A stretch of DNA of 64,000 nt, taken from NCBI GenBank assembly GCA_024663395.1, contig JANFAH010000050.1, forward strand, positions 248,001 through 312,000. Direction: 5' to 3'. Of this stretch, positions 57,363 through 64,000 are shown in pieces. Each line of letters starts with the position of its first letter. Positions within the stretch are counted from its first letter, which is position 1. A program made the translations under genes and the position numbers. Under the pieces are notes generated by a model. The model was not told the DNA's origin, ran no database searches, and saw nothing but the letters and a program-made list of their open reading frames with translations. This stretch comes from Pisolithus tinctorius. Taxonomy: Eukaryota > Basidiomycota > Agaricomycetes > Boletales > Pisolithaceae.

Positions 57363-60300
57363 CTATCTTGAAGTACATCCTAGTGTTCCTGCTAAATCCC
57401 GATACATCTGGGACTGCCTAGCCGAATAACATGCGAAACCGGTATTGCCCACTGCCAATGCCTCCATATGCCGGCCTCTCCAGAATTTCTCCTTGTGTAA
57501 GAAGAATTTCTGTGTCCACCCAGTCTCCAGTGTGAGTAACTCTAGCTCTTCTTCCCAGCGATCCCGTAGCGCTTTTGTACGCAGCCAGTTGACTCGATAA
57601 ACTGTGATAATTCAGTCAGTATTTCACACAAGCCCAATTGATCTGCCTACATTCCGACATCCTGTCATTCATGGCAGAATCCTGGGGAAGGTCCACAGTC
57701 CAAAACCAGGCCAGAGTGTCGTCGCGATGACCTCTTGCATTTGGGTCTGCAATTGTGGCACTCACAGTCAGGTCTGCCCTATTCAATTCTTGGTATTTGC
57801 CAAGAATGTCCTCCCCAGCCCCCAGTGCAATAAGTTGCTTTCGGCACTGGCGATAGATGGCGGCATGCCGCTGAACCATTGCCTCTGCATTGGATATCTG
57901 GCCCCATGCCCGGGTTGTCATTTTGTAGTTCCCTCCTTTCTGGACATCTGTATGAAATATCACGGCCTTGTCCACGAGGGCCAGACGCAATTCATGCAAT
58001 GCATCATTTGCCTGGCCCTGTCTCAGATGTATTTCCTGTTCCACAAGACTGCCGAGGCCCATGTCATGGAAATACTGTGCTCCGATATATGATGGCAGTG
58101 GAACATCGCTGACCTCCTGGTGACCAGGACGATCAGGGAGGAACGGATCATCAGTTTCGTCATTACTGTCCCCGTCGAGTGGGGCTATACTTCTGGGCCT
58201 TTGCCTGGGGTCAACTTGCCAGTCATTTCCGATGAACTGGGCTGCTCCATGTACTAGTGCATCAATCTGTGATTGCAACCGGTCTTGCCGGCGCGAAATC
58301 GACAACCGGTCTGCCTCTGTTGCCCTGGCGTCCATATGTCGTGTATCCATAGCAAGCACTATTTGAGCCTGCTCAGCCTTTAATGCCCATGCAATCCAAG
58401 TAGCTGAACCGCGTGAGCTGCTGAATGAATGGTCCTTATGGATTAGGTCAATCTCAATGGCTTTCATGGTGGGTGCTACCATGATGTACGTAAGTTATGG
58501 GACAGATGATACAGTTGGCCCCCTTACCCTTCTCCAGCCGGACTTCATATATGTCCATGGCCTGCGGAGTATTCCGCCGGCATGACTGCGCCACAAGTTC
58601 TTGTTCCACCCATAACCGACGCAAGCCATCCGGTACCTTGCTATCCAACTCGTTGAATTTATCTTGGATTGTTGCTAATGACTGCTTGGCAACCTTGAAC
58701 TTCCGTTTCAATGCCGATGCTATGTGCAAGTAATTAAGCGGTGGTCAACCAGGTACTGTGATGACATACGCATCCATATCATTTTGAGGAAGTTACTATC
58801 ATTCATTTGGAAGTCCAGCAACTCCTGACGATGTGCTGTCGCCATTCCCCGGGCTGATGGTGAGACTATGTTGAGAGAAGACCAGAGGGTCTCCATGATT
58901 TCACCGTCCACCCGGCCGGCACCCGGAATAAAGTTTGGAGCATATCTGGCGAAGCACTCTGTCTGATGGCCATGGACATGCCATAGTCCAATGCTGGGCT
59001 GAATCTGTAATCCGGAAGGCAGAGAGAGATATCTATTTTCCTCAAGCCGGCGGGCCAAGTTCTTGCTATACTGACAATTGATGTCATAAAAGGTTATGAC
59101 CGGTTGCCGGGGGTCCAATCCATGGTGCATGGCATGGACCAGAGCATAATCCATATTGACCTGCCTGCTATATTGTTAGTCATGACCAGGGACTATGAAT
59201 TGGTGCGTACTGCTCTCCCTTCTGAAAGTCGACCATTGCATGAGGTACAAAACAGCCATGCCTCGCACAGGCACATCCACCAATCCCGGTCGATTCCAAC
59301 TTATTCCTTTGTGCATTTGCTTGATTAACAGCCCGGTGGTTATTGCAGTCAGATTTCTGCACGACGCAATCAGTCCGGTGCGTTTGGAGATATCATGGCG
59401 CACCAACTTCTATTCTATTTACGGTCCCAGTCAAATATTCCTTGTATGGAGCTGATGTGACCATGAAGCCATTTCCATCCATGAGCCAGACCTCTTCGGC
59501 AGCATTCTTGGGCAGCATATGCTCGGCCTTGAAGTTGCCGTCCATCACAAAGGTCCTAGCAAACCGCCAGCTACACAAGTCAGGCTAACAATGCCTTTGA
59601 AACAATGAATAGAATACGGACTCAGAGAGAGCGATATCCTGATCCGGTACATTGATCCCTGGCTGGGGACAGGCAGGGCAGAAGAGGACAAGTTCACCAG
59701 CCTGGGGATCAGGCGACTGTTGATGGAATCCCTGCCATTTCAACAGCTTTAGGAGCCTCCACATTCTCGACACCCTGAGCAATTCCCTATACCTATTCTT
59801 CAACCGGCATGAGCGATGTGGCATATGGTAGGCCAGGGGTGATCGCACTCACCGGCACTAGGTGAGGAAACGCGCTTGAGGTGACTCTCTGAAGTTTGCT
59901 GTAATAGTTCATGGCGGAGGTTCCACATTCAACATTGTCCCTGATGAAGTTGTCCAGCACCTGGAAAGTGAAAGCCGTCCTTGGTGCCTTAGTCGTAGCC
60001 GGGAATAGGCCGGCCATGGTAAGCTGAAGATGTGAATCCTCAGACCCAGGGCAGTTGCAATACTGCACATTGCAAAAGTGCACGCCGCCAGTGTCCACAA
60101 CTGTCAGATAGTTTCTATCATCCGGTGGGTTGAGATGTGCCGGTCGTTGACTCTCCTCGATGTCCTCCCACTCATCATCTACATGGCTGGCAGCATCCTC
60201 CCAAGAACCTTCTCCTGCCGGGCATGGTGCTCCGGCATGGCCCAAGTGTAGCACCAAACCAACCTACGATATCAGTCATCACAGATGATGGGTTGAAACT

Positions 60301-60891
60301 GGAACTCACCAGCCGTAGAGTGAAGTCTTCAAAGAATCTTCCATTCCATTTTTGTACCCGATGGAACGGTCTGAGCTTGTGTTGCTCGATGCAACATGTT
60401 TTACAAGACAATGGGCGATGTGCACAGTCCATGCATCTATATGGTGCCCCTTCTGCTTTACACACAAAACAAGCCATGACATCGGGTGGGGCCTCCATGT
60501 CCAGGAGCACAGACAGGTATCTACTCTTATAGGGCAGCCACTCTTCCAGATAACTGTTCTGTAATACGGTAAGGCACACATTGCCAGCACCGGGATGTTT
60601 GATAATGCACACCTGGCTTTTTGGAATTCTTGATGTCCTCGGTGGTGATGCATCATCCATGTAGCAATATAGGTCAGCATCATTACCCTGGACTAAATTG
60701 GGTTCCTGGATGCTCGAAGATCCTGCCCTAGTAGGTGATTCGTTGCTTTGGCCGGTTGCATATCTTGCCTTCTTTCTCGGAGTAAACTTGACCATCTTTT
60801 CTTTGGATCCCCTGGTTGTTTTCACTTTTTTCCAAGTGACATGGGTTACTGGGGTGGCTGCTGCAGCTCGGGCGATTCGTGACTTGCCCAT
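57363..60891 (-). CDS. KDZ transposase with CxC2-like cysteine cluster
   Basis: A multi-exon gene read from ATG at 60891 (MGKSRIARAAAATP) to TAG at 57363. Order: basic N-terminus (KFTPRKKARY); SYLEEWLPYK and a cysteine cluster (CFVCKAEGAPYRCMDCAH, LSCKTCCIEQH) like the CxC2 domain tied to KDZ transposases; a second Cys group (FCNVQYCNCPG, LFCPACPQPGI); then the RNase H-like core. Candidate acidic catalytic residues are the Asp of FVMDGNFKAEH, the Asp of TFYDINCQYSKN and the Glu of DGEIMETLWSSLN; GLWHVHGHQ and CNNHRAVNQANAQ are also family marks. The C-terminal 350 residues are helical (WTQKFFLHKEKFW). Several introns are clear (60617-60560 region, 60317-60267, 57604-57592 region). The junction near 59.6 kb needs a 33-nt intron, so a small defect there cannot be excluded. 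The enzyme would cut and join the element's DNA ends. Confidence 0.85.
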
Positions 60892-61274
60892 GTCTAGTAT
60901 CAAGTCCTTGCAGGATGACTGCAGGCCTCAGCCATACATGCCTCATTGTGATGCCTGGCACGACTATGATTTGAGTTGGATCTCGGAATCAATGTCAGAA
61001 GATCCAATCGGGATCAAACTATACTTTATCTATATATAGTAGCAGACTGGATGATAGACGAATCGGCTTACCATGTTTGGCTATGGTACCAATCGACTGG
61101 AACAAGACTATACTAACAATGGGTATGTATCATGACTGGAACATTACTCGGCCCCTGGAACTTTATTCAAGAATGGGTGACGGTAACTATGAGGAACGGA
61201 CTCCAAATTTTCTTTCAACAAAGGGTAACATTACCTGCAACTAACCAACCCCAACACCTTCTCCAACATTCAGA
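60892..61274. promoter_or_regulatory. shared promoter region of KDZ transposase and divergent ORF
   Basis: 383 bp between two divergent start codons. It holds several TATATA-like and TTATCTATATATAG stretches around 61.02-61.04 kb. No conserved operator is evident. Divergent arrangement of a KDZ transposase and a companion ORF suggests joint expression. Confidence 0.45.
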
Positions 61275-63490
61275 ATGGCCAGCAGTGATCACAGTACTAA
61301 TGGTGTTAATACCTCAGATGAGGAGGACTTTTCCTCCGATGAGGAATCTAGCTTGGATAGCACGGAGACAGCAAAATCTGCGCCGGGAAAGCTGAGACCG
61401 GATGAACTTCAAATCCTCCAAGACGGTCTAAAGGATTGGAAGGAAGCTGACACAAACAAAAGGGCCTCACTGATGGAGGGCATGCGGAACAAAATCAAGC
61501 AGCTGGATGCCAACAAGAGCCTCAAACAAAATGAATGGAATAGAAAATGGACAGTAAGCTTAACAGTATTGATGTGCTTGCAGTCGTGTTAAGTATATTT
61601 TACAGGCCATCAAGAACTGGATGTATAACAACAGTCGGTCCCAGGCACGGAAGGCCTTGGTCAAGTATGGCTCCAAATGGATGGCCCTAAAGGTGATCAA
61701 GCTGCAGCGTAAGAAGGATATCCAGCAAGTACTTGTGAAGGCCGGAATACAGCCTGGGACGTCGGCTATGATCAAACACTATCAACCGGCCGTTCAGAAG
61801 GTAGTCCAGTCATTGACCAAGGCTGAATTGGACCAGGCAGCACGTTTGGCGAAAGAGTGGAACGAGAGAAAGCCGCCACCCGAAGCCCAGGCAGAGTAAG
61901 CATCCAAGGTCTCCCATGGGCAATACTAACTTAAATGCAGGGCCGCAACAAGTAAGGGCTGAAAGTATGCAAAACAGTTTGCGTACGACATGTGGAAGCA
62001 GTGTGGGATGAGAGTGGTGATCATGTCGGCATGGAAGGATAAGGATGGCGAAGTGATGGTTGGAGTGTGAGTGCTTTCCTGACAGGCTTCACCATATCTG
62101 ACCGGTGTAGGAATGACTTCAATGACAAGCTGGGCGATGGAGAGCTCTATTCGGATTGGGAAGACCTTCATGGAAAGTGGTCAGCCTACGCAAAGAAGGC
62201 CTTCGGGGCCAATGGTACGGACGATGGCAGCGGAGAGGATGAGGCCGGTCAAACCACAGTAAAAGCACGGAAAGGAAAAAAGCGGTCTCAATTCTCCCTG
62301 TCCACCAATGACGATGGCACGCCCGTTCTTCCGAATCTCTTGGACTTACGGACACCGGAATTGAAGGACATCATGAGGGTATTCGTAACCGGCCATTATC
62401 GTACGTGCCAATTTCCACGGGCGATGAGTTACTAACATCTAAACACAGGCTTGGCTTGTGGGAAGACGAATGCCAGTGTACCTTGGGCCGCAATAGCTGA
62501 CAACCGGGCATCCTACATGTCTTCCAAGTATCTTCCTCCCAATATACCATTCAAAGAGCCCACCAGGCTGACACATCATGAACTGATCGAAACCTTGGAG
62601 TTCTGGAAGGAGCGACAGCAGGAGCACCCAGAAGATGTCTTCCGGTTCCGAAGGTGGAGATCTCAGGATGGTTCTCTGGAGGAGCTGGTCTCCAAACACC
62701 AACGCCGGTCAGACAAAGCCAAAGGGAAGAGACCCTGGACGGAAGGTGAGGTCATGATCAATTTGGATATACATAACTGATGGCGCATTAAGTAAATTCT
62801 GATGATGGCTCCGACTACGGACATCACTCAGAGGAGGAACCAGCTCCTCCCACAAAACCTTCCACCAAACGGCAATGGATAGATGGTATGTCGGAGCTGG
62901 TCAGATTTTTTACTGGTAACCCTAACATGACCTTGGAATTGTGTGCTGTAGATCATCCCACTGGAACATCCAATGCACAGGAGGACAACAGACGGCGGAA
63001 CCAGTCCACATCAGACCGGCGCAATACGGCTACTGCATACCCCAATCCAGCTGGTAAGTGGTATCCGGCAACAATGAATATTGCTGATAGAATTGTATCA
63101 GACAATCATGCCAATGATGGTGTCGATTCAACTGCAAGGAAGCCCAAGCCCAAGCCAAGAATCAGATCCAATGGTCGGTTTCCATGCACACTTGGTTAAT
63201 CCTCTCATTACAGCATTCTACAGCAGCCCAGAATGATAAGACGGTCATATCACCTAATGATGGTAGGTATACATCCATAACACAATTACACACGCTTATC
63301 TATGTCAGGAGTTGATCCGGTGGGTAGGAATTCGAATGCCAGGCCTAGAGGCCGTGCGATGGACAGGGACGATAGACTGTTGGATCAAGCAGAAGCAGAT
63401 GGTGTGGCTCGTCGCCCAGAGCGGAATCGTAGGCCCCCACGGCGGCCAGATGATAATTATCCTACTCCAACAATGAGGAGGCGAAGGTAG
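61275..63490 (+). CDS. KDZ-element companion protein of unknown function
   Basis: A multi-exon gene starting at ATG 61275 (MASSDHSTNGVNTSDEEDFS). The first exon ends at 61553 and the second runs 61606-61895, both in phase. Further coding pieces are about 61960-62070, 62115-62400, 62450-62745, 62793-62880 and onwards to TAG at 63490. The joins near 61.9-62.0 kb are not resolved and may include a frame defect. The N-terminus is acidic; then come helical Lys-rich stretches (KVIKLQRKKDIQQVLVKAGI), YSDWEDLHGKWSAYAKKAFG, RTPELKDIMRVFVTGHYR and an Arg/Pro-rich C-terminus (RPERNRRPPRRPDD). Nothing catalytic is recognised. Such a protein is a plausible DNA-binding or regulatory partner of the transposase, by position only. 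Confidence 0.55.
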
Positions 63491-63690
63491 AATTGAGGCC
63501 GGTACCTAATGGTTTCCCGTAGAACTGGCGACAAACATATATAGTGCACAGTGCAAGAATTGCCGGTGAATTACTGGCCCCATAGCTACCATGTACCGTA
63601 ACCCACTGTCACAATCCAATTACGGCCAATTTGTGCACTTCTCCAATTCCATTCAACATAATGTTCATTGAAATGAGTTAAATATACAAA

Positions 63691-64000
63691 TTAAAGCTGG
63701 TCTGGTTTAAGACGGTAGCCTACAACTGCCGGCTCTTCCTCCACAAGAGTTGCTAACTGTTGCCGGAATCTGGTAAGCATGGCATGCCGCTCAACATGTG
63801 ATCGCCACTCCCTGGTTGCATCCACCAGGGTATTCGCATAATACCTATATGCGGTGATCAGATTGGCATCGTGTGCGGCATTGATGTCTGGCTGACGCGC
63901 CCCACTCCTAGCCACGATACCGGAGATCCGCCTTGACATTTGAACTGATAGACATGTTTAGCTATGGTTGTGTAGGAACTTCTGGACTTACGCTCGGTTT
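63691..64000 (-). CDS. partial element-borne gene of unknown function
   Basis: The stop is at 63691, with 83 codons open up to about 63.94 kb (SGIVARSGARQPDINAAHD, LIDATREW-like helical stretch, QQLATLVEEEPAVVGYRLKP). On the minus strand a CAG acceptor precedes this at 63948-63950, and GTAAGT at about 63990 marks the donor of an earlier exon that continues past the window edge. No family recognised. It is convergent with the companion ORF. Confidence 0.45.

Larger units (their letters stand above)
51526..64000. mobile_element. large KDZ-superfamily DNA transposon with TET/JBP gene (incomplete)
   Basis: A KDZ transposase (57363-60891, -), a TET/JBP-like oxygenase (54336-55770, -), accessory ORFs on both strands and CCGG-rich tandem repeats lie together with no host gene between them. 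Links between KDZ elements and TET/JBP genes are known from basidiomycetes. The element runs off the right edge, and I found no terminal inverted repeat or target-site duplication, so its left end (somewhere between 51.2 and 51.5 kb, next to Spc105) is only an estimate. The genes look intact enough that the element may be recent. Confidence 0.75.

Overview
This window comes from a filamentous basidiomycete, almost certainly a mushroom-forming agaricomycete. The genes are cut by many short GT-AG introns of about 45-120 nt, with little splice-site conservation beyond the ends. The dynein heavy chain tail is a stand-alone gene, as is known for Agaricomycetes. The right end carries a KDZ-type DNA transposon with a TET/JBP-like dioxygenase gene, a combination known from basidiomycete genomes. 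Exon models below were built by hand from splice sites, reading phase and family resemblance; no alignment or RNA data were available.

Layout. 1-9.1 kb: the tail of a possible gene, then a long stretch with no gene I can support. 9.2-11.1 kb (+): a Pcl/Pho80-type cyclin. 11.1-17 kb: mostly empty. 17.0-21.9 kb (+): a 32-exon SPO22/ZIP4 meiotic protein, convergent with UTP18 (22.0-24.1 kb, -), an SSU processome WD40 protein. 25.6-27.2 kb (+): a heterotrimeric G-protein alpha subunit whose C-terminus can only be read if a single nucleotide is spliced in as an exon. 29.1-32.1 kb (+): a cullin of the CUL4 type. 34.0-37.5 and 43.6-46.9 kb: two copies of a 3.4-kb unit, each holding two divergent copies of an unknown 152-residue protein (four intact paralogues). 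Between the units lie dhc1 (38.0-42.2 kb, -), the dynein tail protein, and an intron-containing tRNA-Pro(CGG). 47.3-51.1 kb (-): the kinetochore scaffold Spc105/Spc7/KNL1, whose frame is interrupted by two stop codons and whose first exon(s) I cannot find.

51.5-64 kb is a large mobile element that runs off the right edge. It carries a KDZ transposase with a cysteine-cluster domain, a TET/JBP-family oxygenase with the HxD...H residues, three or four accessory ORFs of unknown role, and an array of 223-bp tandem repeats in which about three quarters of all CpG dinucleotides sit inside CCGG.

How the genes relate. The host genes are unlinked housekeeping and signalling functions (cell cycle, meiosis, rRNA processing, G-protein signalling, ubiquitin ligation, dynein transport, kinetochore). 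Two parts look like units with their own logic: the four-copy divergent gene family, where one pair appears homogenised, and the KDZ/TET element, where a transposase, a putative 5-methylcytosine oxidase and CCGG-rich repeats occur together. No CRISPR, rRNA or prokaryotic-type features were seen.
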